Positions 37,006 through 45,512 of a DNA stretch of 64,000 nt are shown here, piece after piece. Source of the stretch: Shewanella gaetbuli (GTDB lineage Bacteria > Pseudomonadota > Gammaproteobacteria > Enterobacterales > Shewanellaceae). A program made the translations under genes and the position numbers. Under the pieces are notes generated by a model. The model searched no databases, had not been told where the DNA came from, and worked only from the letters and a program-made list of their open reading frames with translations. The stretch covers positions 186,001-250,000 of the forward strand of contig NZ_JAKIKP010000005.1 of the NCBI RefSeq assembly GCF_023284065.1, in the 5' to 3' direction. Position 1 is the stretch's first letter. Each line of letters opens with the position of its first letter.

Positions 37006-37875
37006 ATGAGCACAAACGATAATTATGATTTTTGGGTAAAATTAGCCAGTAGAGCGTCTGTGGTAACAGCATTATGCTTAATTGTGATTAAGCTGATAGC
37101 GTGGATGTATTCAGGCTCTGCAAGTATGCTAGCGTCTTTAACCGACTCTTTTGCTGATGCACTGGCGTCAATCGTTAATTTTATCGCTATTCGCTATGCT
37201 ATTGTTCCAGCAGATAAAGACCATCGTTATGGCCATGGTAAGGCAGAGCCTTTAGCCGCACTTGCTCAATCTGGGTTTATTTTAGGTTCTGCCTGTTTAT
37301 TGTTGTTTTATGGAGCTGAAAAGCTATTTAATCCAACTCCGGTAACCAATGCCTCACTGGGTGTAGTGGTATCGATTATTGCGATTGTGATGACCCTAGC
37401 TTTATTAATGCTACAGAAAAAAGCATTGGCAAAAACCAACAGTACAGTGGTTGAGGCAGATTCACTGCATTATAAGTCTGATTTATTTTTAAACTCGGCG
37501 GTATTATTGGCGCTGGTTTTAGCCAGTTATGGCTGGTGGTGGGCTGATGGCTTATTTGCTGTTTTAATTGCACTTTATATTGGTCGAGAGGCTTTTGATT
37601 TAGGCTATCGCTCGGTACAAAGTTTATTAGACCGCGAGCTTGACCAGCCAACTCGTGAAAAAATTAAAGCTATTGCATTAGCCGATGAGCATGTGAAAGG
37701 TATTCATGATTTACGGACTCGGCAGTCTGGTAAAACAACTTTTATTCAAATGCATATTGAATTAGATGGTCAGCAACCGTTATTCGATGCCCATAAAATT
37801 ACGGATAACACTGAGCGGCGTATTAGGCAGTCATTTGAAGATGCCGAAGTGATTATTCATCAAGATCCTATTTAA
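37006..37875 (+). CDS. fieF: Cation-efflux pump FieF (CDF family)
   Basis: 289-residue inner-membrane metal/proton antiporter exporting Fe(II)/Zn(II). Six helices; metal site residues D47-x3-D51 (LTDSFADALAS), and the paired HxxxD in HYKSDLF. The HRYGHGKAEPLAAL block and a C-terminal cytoplasmic domain with histidines (HIELDGQQPLFDAHKI) are all as in E. coli FieF. Positioned next to cpxP, as in E. coli. Confidence 0.94.
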   Translation: MSTNDNYDFWVKLASRASVVTALCLIVIKLIAWMYSGSASMLASLTDSFADALASIVNFIAIRYAIVPADKDHRYGHGKAEPLAALAQSGFILGSACLLLFYGAEKLFNPTPVTNASLGVVVSIIAIVMTLALLMLQKKALAKTNSTVVEADSLHYKSDLFLNSAVLLALVLASYGWWWADGLFAVLIALYIGREAFDLGYRSVQSLLDRELDQPTREKIKAIALADEHVKGIHDLRTRQSGKTTFIQMHIELDGQQPLFDAHKITDNTERRIRQSFEDAEVIIHQDPI

Positions 37876-37954
37876 CCTAAATTCGGGCTATTTAACCTGT
37901 GCCCAATAATGAGTAATGCATTGGCACATTTGTTTAACGCTCACTTATTTAAAG

Positions 37955-39367
37955 CTACTCCATTGATAGCTCTTTTAATTTGCGGGTAAGGGTATTTCTC
38001 CCCCAGCCTAGGCGTTTGGCCGCTTCTTGTTTATGGCCTTGAGTGTGCTTTAAGGCAGTTTCAAGCAAAATACGCTCAAAAGCTGGCTGCACTTCTGTGA
38101 GTAAATCATTTTCCCCAGCGCTGAGTTTTTCGTCAATCCAGCTCGTTAATGCAGATTGCCAGTCACCATGGGCAATATTGGATTGGCTGGCAGCAACAGG
38201 ATCTTTTAATAATTCTGGCGGTAAATCTTGCGGTAAAATTTCTTGCCCTGAAGCCATAACCGTTAGCCAACGACAGGTATTTTCCAGTTGCCTAACATTA
38301 CCTGGCCAAGGGAGCTGAGATAATTTTGTGGCGGTTTCTTTCGTTAATACTTTGGGTTCTACACCAATTTCTTTTGCTGCAGACGTTAAAAAGTGGGTCG
38401 CCAGTTGCGGAATATCTTCACGGCGTTGTGATAATGGCGGCAGATGAACCCGAATGACGTTAAGACGGTGGAATAAATCTTCACGAAAGTCACCTTTTTG
38501 AACTAACAGTTCCAAGTTTTGATGGGTTGCGGCAATTATCCGCACATCCACTTGCACCGCTTGATGGCCTCCGACTCGATAAAACTGACCATCTGAAAGC
38601 ACCCGCAATAACCGGGTTTGAACGTCCAATGGCATATCGCCAATTTCATCTAAAAATAGAGTTCCACCATTGGCTTGTTCAAATCGACCTTGGCGAACAT
38701 TGGCTGCGCCGGTAAAAGCGCCTTTTTCATGGCCAAATAGTTCTGACTCGATTAAGTCTTTTGGAATTGCAGCCATGTTGAGTGCAATGAAAGGGTTGTC
38801 TTTTCGCGGACTATGTTTGTGTAATGCTCCTGCTACTAGCTCTTTACCTGTACCTGATTGACCATTGATTAATACACTAATTGACGAGCGTGATAATCGG
38901 CCTATAGCTCGGAAAACCTCTTGCATTGAAGGTGCTTCACCAATAATTTCAGGGGTTTTTACTTCGGTTTCCGTTAATTGGATTGGCACTTGTTCAGTGG
39001 CATGAGTGAGCGCGCGTTCAACTAAAGCAATCGCTTCGTCGATATCAAACGGCTTTGGTAAATACTCGAACGCTCCCGCCTGATAGGCACTTACTGCACT
39101 GTCTAAATCAGAGTGTGCGGTCATAATAATGACCGGAATATGGGGGTAATGCAGTTGGAGTCTGTCGAGTAGGGTTAATCCATCTGTGCCCGGCATTCTA
39201 ATATCTGACACAATGACTTGAGGTTGTGAAAGTTCTAAAGCCTGCCAAAGCGACTCGGCTGCTGCAAAGCTTGCACAGGTGAGCTTTGCACCTGATAGCG
39301 CTTTCTCTAGCACCCAACGAATTGAGCTGTCGTCATCCAGTATCCATACTTGTTCGCTTACTGTCAT
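37955..39367 (-). CDS. glnG: Nitrogen regulator NtrC (GlnG), sigma-54 activator
   Basis: 470 residues: receiver domain (Asp in VIVSDIRMPGTDGL), AAA+ domain with Walker A GQSGTGKE, the GAFTGA loop contacting sigma-54 (HEKGAFTGAANVRQG), Walker B GTLFLDEIGD, and a C-terminal Fis-type helix-turn-helix (KQEAAKRLGWGRNTLTRKLKEL). Phosphorylated by GlnL under nitrogen limitation, it activates glnA and others. Thirty-two bases after glnL. Confidence 0.96.
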   Translation of the reverse strand: MTVSEQVWILDDDSSIRWVLEKALSGAKLTCASFAAAESLWQALELSQPQVIVSDIRMPGTDGLTLLDRLQLHYPHIPVIIMTAHSDLDSAVSAYQAGAFEYLPKPFDIDEAIALVERALTHATEQVPIQLTETEVKTPEIIGEAPSMQEVFRAIGRLSRSSISVLINGQSGTGKELVAGALHKHSPRKDNPFIALNMAAIPKDLIESELFGHEKGAFTGAANVRQGRFEQANGGTLFLDEIGDMPLDVQTRLLRVLSDGQFYRVGGHQAVQVDVRIIAATHQNLELLVQKGDFREDLFHRLNVIRVHLPPLSQRREDIPQLATHFLTSAAKEIGVEPKVLTKETATKLSQLPWPGNVRQLENTCRWLTVMASGQEILPQDLPPELLKDPVAASQSNIAHGDWQSALTSWIDEKLSAGENDLLTEVQPAFERILLETALKHTQGHKQEAAKRLGWGRNTLTRKLKELSME

Positions 39368-39399
39368 CTTGCTACCTCATGCTGCCTGTAGGTCTATCA

Positions 39400-40437
39400 T
39401 TATTGTAATGGCAGAGTAATAATAAATTCGGTTTGACCGGGCGCAGACTTACAGTCAATACGCCCGCCATGTAATCTTGCAATGTTATGAGCAATAGAAA
39501 GGCCTAGCCCAGATCCCTCTTCGCGGCCCGTTACCATTGGATAAAATAAAGTGTCTAATAGGTCTGCAGGAATACCCGGCCCGTTATCAATAATTGATAA
39601 TGCCAACACGACTTTATAGCGTTGGGTTCCTATGGTGACTTGGTGTTGGGTTCGGGTTCGAATTAAAATTTTTCCGCCAGATTTTTCCAATGCTTGAATG
39701 GCATTTTGAACAATATTTAACACTGCCTGCTGTAGTTGATCAGCATCCATTAAAATGTCGGGTATAGATGGGTCGTAGTCGCGGGTTAAATGGATGTTTT
39801 CGGGTAAAGCCATTTCCACTAACTTCAACACTTTTTGTACCACTTGATGGATATTATGTTCCGTATGCTGTGTCGGCCGTTGAGGGCCTAGCAACCGGTC
39901 AACTAAGCTTCTTAATCTATCTGCTTGTTCAATAATTAAATGGGTGAACTCTTTTAATTCAGCAGATTCAAGCTCTCGAGATAGCAGCTGTGCTGCTCCT
40001 CTAAGGCCGCCCAGCGGGTTTTTAATTTCGTGTGCTAAATTTCGTACCAGAAATTGTGCCGCTTCCTGTTGAGCATCCATGTTCAATTGCTGGTGAATTC
40101 TACGTTGCTGGTCAACTTGTCTAAGCTCGAGAATACTCAAGTTTTGTTGGTCTTCAATCGGAATAAGGGTTAAATCAACTGTGTGGTGCTGACCATCTAA
40201 TGTTATCAGCGGGGCGGTATTCACTGTGATCCCTTGATTGGATGCAACTGCATCACGGAGGATATGCTCTTCTACTCCAAGTTGTTGATATAAATCGGTT
40301 AAGCGTAGTTCTAGCAATTTGTGGTTGGCAACGGCTAATAGTTGTTCTGCCGCTGCGTTGGCAAAGCAAGGCTTAAGGTTAGCGTCAATTACTAACACGG
40401 CCGTGACTAAATTATTAAGTAATTTTGTGGTGTCCAT
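39400..40437 (-). CDS. glnL: Nitrogen sensor kinase NtrB (GlnL)
   Basis: 345-residue soluble histidine kinase: N-terminal PAS domain, H-box RNLAHEIKNPLGGLRGAAQLL, N-box NIVQNAIQAL, G-boxes DNGPGIP and GSGLGLSIA. It controls phosphorylation of GlnG under PII control. The ATG at 40437 has AGGA seven bases upstream and aligns with E. coli GlnL; a start 42 bases further upstream would put coding sequence over the NtrC sites and is rejected. Confidence 0.94.
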   Translation of the reverse strand: MDTTKLLNNLVTAVLVIDANLKPCFANAAAEQLLAVANHKLLELRLTDLYQQLGVEEHILRDAVASNQGITVNTAPLITLDGQHHTVDLTLIPIEDQQNLSILELRQVDQQRRIHQQLNMDAQQEAAQFLVRNLAHEIKNPLGGLRGAAQLLSRELESAELKEFTHLIIEQADRLRSLVDRLLGPQRPTQHTEHNIHQVVQKVLKLVEMALPENIHLTRDYDPSIPDILMDADQLQQAVLNIVQNAIQALEKSGGKILIRTRTQHQVTIGTQRYKVVLALSIIDNGPGIPADLLDTLFYPMVTGREEGSGLGLSIAHNIARLHGGRIDCKSAPGQTEFIITLPLQ

Positions 40438-40458
40438 TTGCCATCCTGAATGAGGGGT

Positions 40459-40488
40459 TGCACCACTATGCTGCACCACTTTAGTGCA
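40459..40488. promoter_or_regulatory. Two overlapping NtrC sites upstream of glnL
   Basis: TGCACCACTATGCTGCA (40459-40475) and TGCACCACTTTAGTGCA (40472-40488) each match the NtrC consensus TGCACCA-N3-TGGTGCA with one arm mismatch and share the middle TGCA. They lie just upstream of glnL, so autoregulation of glnLG is likely. Confidence 0.75.
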
Positions 40489-40573
40489 ACAGGCAACCCG
40501 TATTCATCAAGCAAGTAAAATCTATTGTCAGAAACTAAAATTTTATAACCATATGTAAATAATAGGCTTTATT

Positions 40574-41104
40574 TTAATTTCCTCGAGGCGTTGGCCTCAA
40601 AATTACTGTTGCTTGATGAAGAAATATCTTTCTAGGAGGAGTTAATGCAAGGACTTTGCCGTTTTGATCCAAAGCCTTCACCACAATGGTGTGTTCACCG
40701 CGATTAATGCCTGAAAGTTTGAAGAGGGTAGATGTTTGTGGCTGAGCTTTTATTTCTCCGTCAACAAATAAAGCTAACAATACTCCCTTGGGTAACCTAG
40801 GAGCTACACCAACGGTGACATCTATTTTCCCTTCGTTACTACGAATGGTTTCTTCATGAATAGGTGAAACGATGGTTAATTCTAGCGTAGGTTGCTCTTT
40901 AGGCTTTTCTTGGGCGGGAGAATTGCGTTTAAGGGTATTTAATTCAGCAGTATTTTGTGTATTTTGGTTAATTTCAACTAACTCAGCATTTTCTTTGGGC
41001 TCGTCGGTGTAATGAACCTTTCCATTTTCATCTACCCAACGGTAAACCGCAGCATTACTGGCGATACTAATACAAAGTAGGCTGAATAATAAAAAGAGTC
41101 TCAT
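40574..41104 (-). CDS. DUF4124-domain exported protein
   Basis: 176 residues. Signal peptide ending SIASNA, then the short DUF4124 motif AVYRWVDENGKVHYTDEPK (about residues 19-37), a Pro/Glu-rich linker and a C-terminal immunoglobulin-like region (TVGVAPRLPKGVLLALFVDGEIK...). The family is periplasmic and has no known function. It lies upstream of glnL on the same strand with about 90 bp between that includes the NtrC sites. Confidence 0.8.
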   Translation of the reverse strand: MRLFLLFSLLCISIASNAAVYRWVDENGKVHYTDEPKENAELVEINQNTQNTAELNTLKRNSPAQEKPKEQPTLELTIVSPIHEETIRSNEGKIDVTVGVAPRLPKGVLLALFVDGEIKAQPQTSTLFKLSGINRGEHTIVVKALDQNGKVLALTPPRKIFLHQATVILRPTPRGN

Positions 41105-41249
41105 TTAGGTTCCTTTCCAACGGGTGATTACACTTATATTAGACTGTTTTTTAACAAAAAGAAGGCTAATCTATCGAGTTATTATGATGACTAAGCTCAA
41201 GTTATTTATTTACAGGATATTTTTATAAGTTCTCAAAGCATAAAAATGG

Positions 41250-42374
41250 CTATCGGGTTAGAAATAGCCTTAACATAAGACAGACTAGCTCGGTTTGCGT
41301 TGAGGTCTGAGTTTTAGCAAGGCAAGACTTCAATTGTTGTCGAACAGTGGCAACATGACTTCCTCTAGTATGTGCTATTTTATCAGGTTGCATACCTTGT
41401 GTGAGTAGTTCACATACTTGTGATTCAGCAGGCGTGAGACCAAAATGGCTTTGAATGATAGCGATATCTAATCTGAGCTTGGATGCTGAGGGCTTAAAGT
41501 TCATGATTACACTCGGGTGTTCAATTATCCCACAGCTGGTCATTTCTCTATAAAGCCATGGTTTAACTGTGATTTTATATAACTCAGAACCTATGTAGCT
41601 GTAAAATGGCGCCGATAAGGTTTGGTTATATTCTATTGAGTGTAAACATTCACTAATTCTAATACGTAAAGCATTTTTAAGACCTTGATTGGTCAATAAT
41701 AATTTATTTTTTTTGATAGAAAGCTCTTTAGTATGAAAGATCAGTTGCTCAAAAAGGTCATTATGGAAAATAACAGTATCTTTGCCTTTGCATATTAAAA
41801 TCGGATGTTCTGAGGCATATAAAACAGACTCTAAGTTTAGAATTTGCTGCTGTTGTTTTTCAATAAGGTGCAATAACGAAATACTGTGTTGAATGTGCGG
41901 TAGTAGTGCATTGGCATGTTGGATTTCCTGATCATCATAACGCTCAAACTCTTTTGGCCTCATAATGCCTATCTGAGTGATTAAGTCACTATTTTTATCA
42001 CATAACAGCGCACCAATTCCGAACCTAATTTGAGCGGGTTTGGCAAAGTCATGATAGATCTCTGAATGTGTAAACTGGTTTTCATCACAAATATAGTGGT
42101 TGGCATGAAAGTAGTTTAGACGGTTGTTAAATAACCCTTGGGTCCATAGGTCAACTTCAAAAAAATGTTGTTGATATCGCTCAAAATAATGAGAGTCAAA
42201 ACCGATGTCATAAAATGAGTGTGGTTGGATATCTGCTTTGGTGCGGATAGCCATAAAACCGCAGGTAGAATTTAAATCATGTTTGATGTGATTCAATACT
42301 TCTGGCCAACTTTGAGCGGTATTGACTGTGCTATATATTTTTTCAATAGCACCTTTATGGTTGCTAGGTTGCAC
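41250..42374 (-). CDS. LuxR-type transcriptional regulator
   Basis: 374 residues. The C-terminus is a LuxR/GerE helix-turn-helix (FGLTPAESQVCELLTQGMQPDKIAHTRGSHVATVRQQLKSCLAKT, about residues 307-352). The N-terminal two thirds resembles neither an acyl-homoserine lactone domain nor a receiver; it may be GAF/PAS-like. The GTG start at 42374 has AAAGGA seven bases upstream; that Shine-Dalgarno borders a triple tandem repeat. Divergent from the PKD-domain lipoprotein gene, which is its best target candidate. Confidence 0.82.
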   Translation of the reverse strand: MQPSNHKGAIEKIYSTVNTAQSWPEVLNHIKHDLNSTCGFMAIRTKADIQPHSFYDIGFDSHYFERYQQHFFEVDLWTQGLFNNRLNYFHANHYICDENQFTHSEIYHDFAKPAQIRFGIGALLCDKNSDLITQIGIMRPKEFERYDDQEIQHANALLPHIQHSISLLHLIEKQQQQILNLESVLYASEHPILICKGKDTVIFHNDLFEQLIFHTKELSIKKNKLLLTNQGLKNALRIRISECLHSIEYNQTLSAPFYSYIGSELYKITVKPWLYREMTSCGIIEHPSVIMNFKPSASKLRLDIAIIQSHFGLTPAESQVCELLTQGMQPDKIAHTRGSHVATVRQQLKSCLAKTQTSTQTELVCLMLRLFLTR

Positions 42375-42383
42375 TGTTGAATC

Positions 42384-42422
42384 CTTTCTATATTACCTTT
42401 CTATATTACCTTCCTATAGTAA
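42384..42422 (-). repeat. Three tandem 13-bp repeats before LuxR gene
   Basis: CTTTCTATATTAC twice exactly, then CTTCCTATAGTAA. In transcript sense each unit contains AAAGG or GGAAGG, so the leader has repeated Shine-Dalgarno-like blocks and TATA-like runs ending ten bases from the GTG start. Confidence 0.8.
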
Positions 42423-42571
42423 CTTTAGTCTAAACCTCTATTTTGGCCATTTTTTATGCGTTTTATATCGTTAAATTGAGTCAGGCTATATACCATTTGG
42501 TAGATGATTTGGATGGCCATTTATCGTTAACTTTCTCAGGTAAAGTAATCGTCATTTTTAAGGAATAGAAA

Positions 42572-44971
42572 ATGGATAAAAAAATAATCACTTTGCTGGT
42601 GGCCAGTAGTTTCTTAACAGCATGTAATAGTTCAGATGATGACCCTGTAGTTGTTGAGCCTGAAAATCAAGCCCCAACAGTTGTTGTGGCTGAAACAAAT
42701 ACTATTGTTGAAAAAAATACGGCGACACTAGCGGTGAGTGCCAGTGACAGTGATGGCAGTATTGCCTCCTATTCATGGGAACAACTCAGTGGGCCGACAT
42801 TAGCCATAAGCGGTGCAGATACCAATACGATTTCATTTGATGCGCCATCAGTTGCTGTCGATACCCCTATCAGTTTCAAAGTAACCGTAGCTGATAATGA
42901 TGGTGAGAAAGCCTCAATCAACATTGAGTCGACGATTGAGCGTATAGAGACTGATTATCTATTAGCAGGTCAAGTTGTCGGGGATATGTTTATGGGCAAG
43001 GAGTTGAAAGCGTCTGTAGCAACCGATACTGCGACAACGACCATTAATGAAGATGGCAGTTTTAGCCTTAATTTGCTTGTCGATGATGATATTCCTTCAA
43101 CAAAGCTAGTCAAAATAGCGACTCAAGAAACCAGCGGAATTAACTTAACTCTATTGCTACCAGCATTAAGTGCATTAGGTGACACGACAGTCGCCCCAGC
43201 AAGGTCAGTCAAAGCAATTGGAATCAATAGCACTAGCACCAGTGTAAAACAATTAGCGGATTTGTTTGATGCAGAGTCTTTATCTGTTTCGGCCGTTTCT
43301 ACGGCGTTATATAGCTTAATTCTTGCGTCAAATGAAGGGGTAGAGCCCGACAATATGAATGAAATTGAATTGATTGAAAGTCAACTCAATCCTCAAGATA
43401 TCGTGCTCAGCGCCGCTGTGGTTAAAATATTGCTTGAAAGCGACAGCATAGCATTACCTGATGGTGTTGATGATATTATTGATTTGATTTCTGATGACGA
43501 GGCGTTAGATAGCTTTGTTGCCACGGTAGCTGAAACTGACCCTGATCTGATAGAGAATGAAATGGATGCAGTTATCGCGGATCCTAATTTAACTCCACCG
43601 GTTGATAGCAGCTCAATCGCTGAAGTGTATTATCAAACGGAACCTGTTGCGCCGACATTTTTAGCTCGTTCAGGCAGTCGTTATCAATTTGATGCGGATG
43701 GAACTGGAAAACTTGCAGATTCCTATGGTGTAAGCGAATTTGATTGGGAGATCATTGAGGGTGATATTCAGATTTTATATACCAATACAGTTAACTCATT
43801 ATCTTATGTTTCGCCAGGTAGTATAGATGTGCTATCTCAAGAGGATATTGATAGATTATATGCGGCTGAATATTATCAAGTTGAAGTGATAGTGAGTAAA
43901 GTTAGTCAAAATTTAACACGCTTAACGACGGGCTCAGCATTAGATAGTTATTTTGTTGATACCGTCACTCGTTATGAAGTGACACCTATTATGCTAGAGT
44001 CTGGCACAATTACAGCCATGTGGGAGTCTGAAGGTGAAGCGGACTATCTTATGCGTAAGTCTACCAGTGAAGAGGCTCAATTTAAGTCGGCTGAACTTTC
44101 AGGGATGTTAGCATTAGGTGTATATAACGCTGAGTCTAGACACAATGTCTTGTTTGAACGCTTAGATTTTGAGACCGATGGGACTGGGGTCAGTGTTGAT
44201 AATCAACTGAGTTATACATGGAGTGTCACTGATGGGGTGTTGTCTTTGACGTTTGAAGATTTTACCCAAACTTTTACTATTATTGATGTAGTGGGTGAGG
44301 ATTACTCGACTTATTCAGAAGTGAAAAATAATGCAGGTGAATTAATTGCGGTCACATTTGGTGTCGCCACTTTCATTGCTGAAGATGTGTCATTTGATGA
44401 AACCAACAGTATCACAGGGGCTGATCGCTATTGGCAAACAACGGTTAATCAGTGGACGGCTGACTCATGGGATGAGGAACGCTTAAGATATTGTTCAGGA
44501 GAGTCTAATGGTTCCTCTTGCGAAAATGGCAGTGTTTTCTTTGGTTTTCAAACATTAAGTGATAATACCGGCACCCGTTACAATTATGCTGAGGGGATGC
44601 CGCCTTCATTAATCAATTATTCTGGGAACCCTTTAAATTGGTCAATTACATCTAATAATCGAGTCATTAAGTTTGACCATGTTAATTCATGTTTCGATGC
44701 CGAAGCCGTTTGTCGTTATCGAGAGTGGTACTTGCTCAAGGTTGAAGACGGCATTCTTGGCAAACGTTACTATGTTCAAGAAGTCGATTACAAGCGAAAT
44801 GATTCTCAAAGTGAATGGTATAGCTTTATTGATTTTCGGTTTAACCAGTATGAGTTAATTGATTTAGACTACTTTAATCAATCTACGTCAGAAGTGCAGG
44901 CAACAGAGTTACAACGAGTAATTAATAATTTTGGTTATACTCACTTGGGATTTAATGCTCTTTTTCAGTAG
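42572..44971 (+). CDS. Large surface-type lipoprotein with PKD-like domain
   Basis: 799 residues. Lipoprotein signal (lipobox L-T-A-C18) and an acidic Ser/Asp/Glu linker. Residues about 35-130 form a PKD/Ig-like domain (AVSASDSDGSIASYSWEQLSGP ... VTVADNDGEKAS). The remaining about 650 residues are acidic and beta-rich without a recognised domain; a few cysteines occur near residues 640-720. Probably an outer-membrane anchored surface protein for adhesion or polymer binding, but no function can be assigned. A TACCA-TT-TGGTA palindrome lies upstream at 42491. Divergent from the LuxR gene. Confidence 0.75.
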   Translation: MDKKIITLLVASSFLTACNSSDDDPVVVEPENQAPTVVVAETNTIVEKNTATLAVSASDSDGSIASYSWEQLSGPTLAISGADTNTISFDAPSVAVDTPISFKVTVADNDGEKASINIESTIERIETDYLLAGQVVGDMFMGKELKASVATDTATTTINEDGSFSLNLLVDDDIPSTKLVKIATQETSGINLTLLLPALSALGDTTVAPARSVKAIGINSTSTSVKQLADLFDAESLSVSAVSTALYSLILASNEGVEPDNMNEIELIESQLNPQDIVLSAAVVKILLESDSIALPDGVDDIIDLISDDEALDSFVATVAETDPDLIENEMDAVIADPNLTPPVDSSSIAEVYYQTEPVAPTFLARSGSRYQFDADGTGKLADSYGVSEFDWEIIEGDIQILYTNTVNSLSYVSPGSIDVLSQEDIDRLYAAEYYQVEVIVSKVSQNLTRLTTGSALDSYFVDTVTRYEVTPIMLESGTITAMWESEGEADYLMRKSTSEEAQFKSAELSGMLALGVYNAESRHNVLFERLDFETDGTGVSVDNQLSYTWSVTDGVLSLTFEDFTQTFTIIDVVGEDYSTYSEVKNNAGELIAVTFGVATFIAEDVSFDETNSITGADRYWQTTVNQWTADSWDEERLRYCSGESNGSSCENGSVFFGFQTLSDNTGTRYNYAEGMPPSLINYSGNPLNWSITSNNRVIKFDHVNSCFDAEAVCRYREWYLLKVEDGILGKRYYVQEVDYKRNDSQSEWYSFIDFRFNQYELIDLDYFNQSTSEVQATELQRVINNFGYTHLGFNALFQ

Positions 44972-44984
44972 CTTATAAATAGAA

Positions 44985-45017
44985 TAAAAAAACCAGTTGC
45001 CCAGCAGCTGGTTTTTT
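44985..45017. terminator. Bidirectional terminator, PKD lipoprotein / ppnP
   Basis: AAAAACCAG-t-TGC pairs with GCA-g-CTGGTTTTT; A and T runs on both sides suit both convergent genes. Confidence 0.88.
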
Positions 45018-45031
45018 ATGTTTGACGTTAA

Positions 45032-45343
45032 TTAATAATAGCTACAACAGTATTCTGAAATAACCGAATTACGAATACTAAAACTAACGTTTGCAGCTAG
45101 CTCGAATTGATTGCCTGCCGCTACGGTTATCCACTCTGTTGCATCTGGTAATAACACCTCAAACTCACCTGAAGTGATTTGCATAATCTCGTTTTCAGTG
45201 GTGCCAAAAGTGTATTCTCCCGGTAATACCACACCCAGTGTTTTGCGAGTGTTGTCTGCAAAAGTGATGGTACGACTAATAACTTTGCCGTCATAGTAGA
45301 CATTGGCTTTAAGGTTTACGTTAACTTGATTGATGGTATCCAT
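45032..45343 (-). CDS. ppnP: Pyrimidine/purine nucleoside phosphorylase PpnP
   Basis: 103-residue cupin-fold protein very close to E. coli YaiE/Ppn[43 protein letters not shown] at the N-terminus and [13 protein letters not shown] plus FELAANVSF later. It splits nucleosides with phosphate to base and ribose-1-phosphate. The C-terminal tail ISEYCCSYY is slightly longer than usual. Single gene between two terminators. Confidence 0.92.
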   Translation of the reverse strand: MDTINQVNVNLKANVYYDGKVISRTITFADNTRKTLGVVLPGEYTFGTTENEIMQITSGEFEVLLPDATEWITVAAGNQFELAANVSFSIRNSVISEYCCSYY

Positions 45344-45456
45344 TAGAGATCTCTTAAAAATATTGATGAAGTGAATTTATAGTTATTTTTTATAAATATC
45401 TATTCATTTTTAAGTGTTGGTCATGAATCTTTTTTATGAGAAGAATAAACGGCCAC

Positions 45457-45485
45457 AAAAAAGCCCAGATTAACTGGGCTTTTAT
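45457..45485 (-). terminator. Terminator after typA
   Basis: AAAAGCCCAG / CTGGGCTTTT hairpin with a five-base loop and T run, 28 bases after the typA stop. Confidence 0.88.
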
Positions 45486-45512
45486 TGGTTACTGATATTC
45501 GCTACTTACTGA

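Noticed and set aside
42384..42422. CRISPR-like array
   Set aside because: Units are 13 bp and directly adjacent without spacers; no cas genes. The same reasoning applies to 62448-62483.
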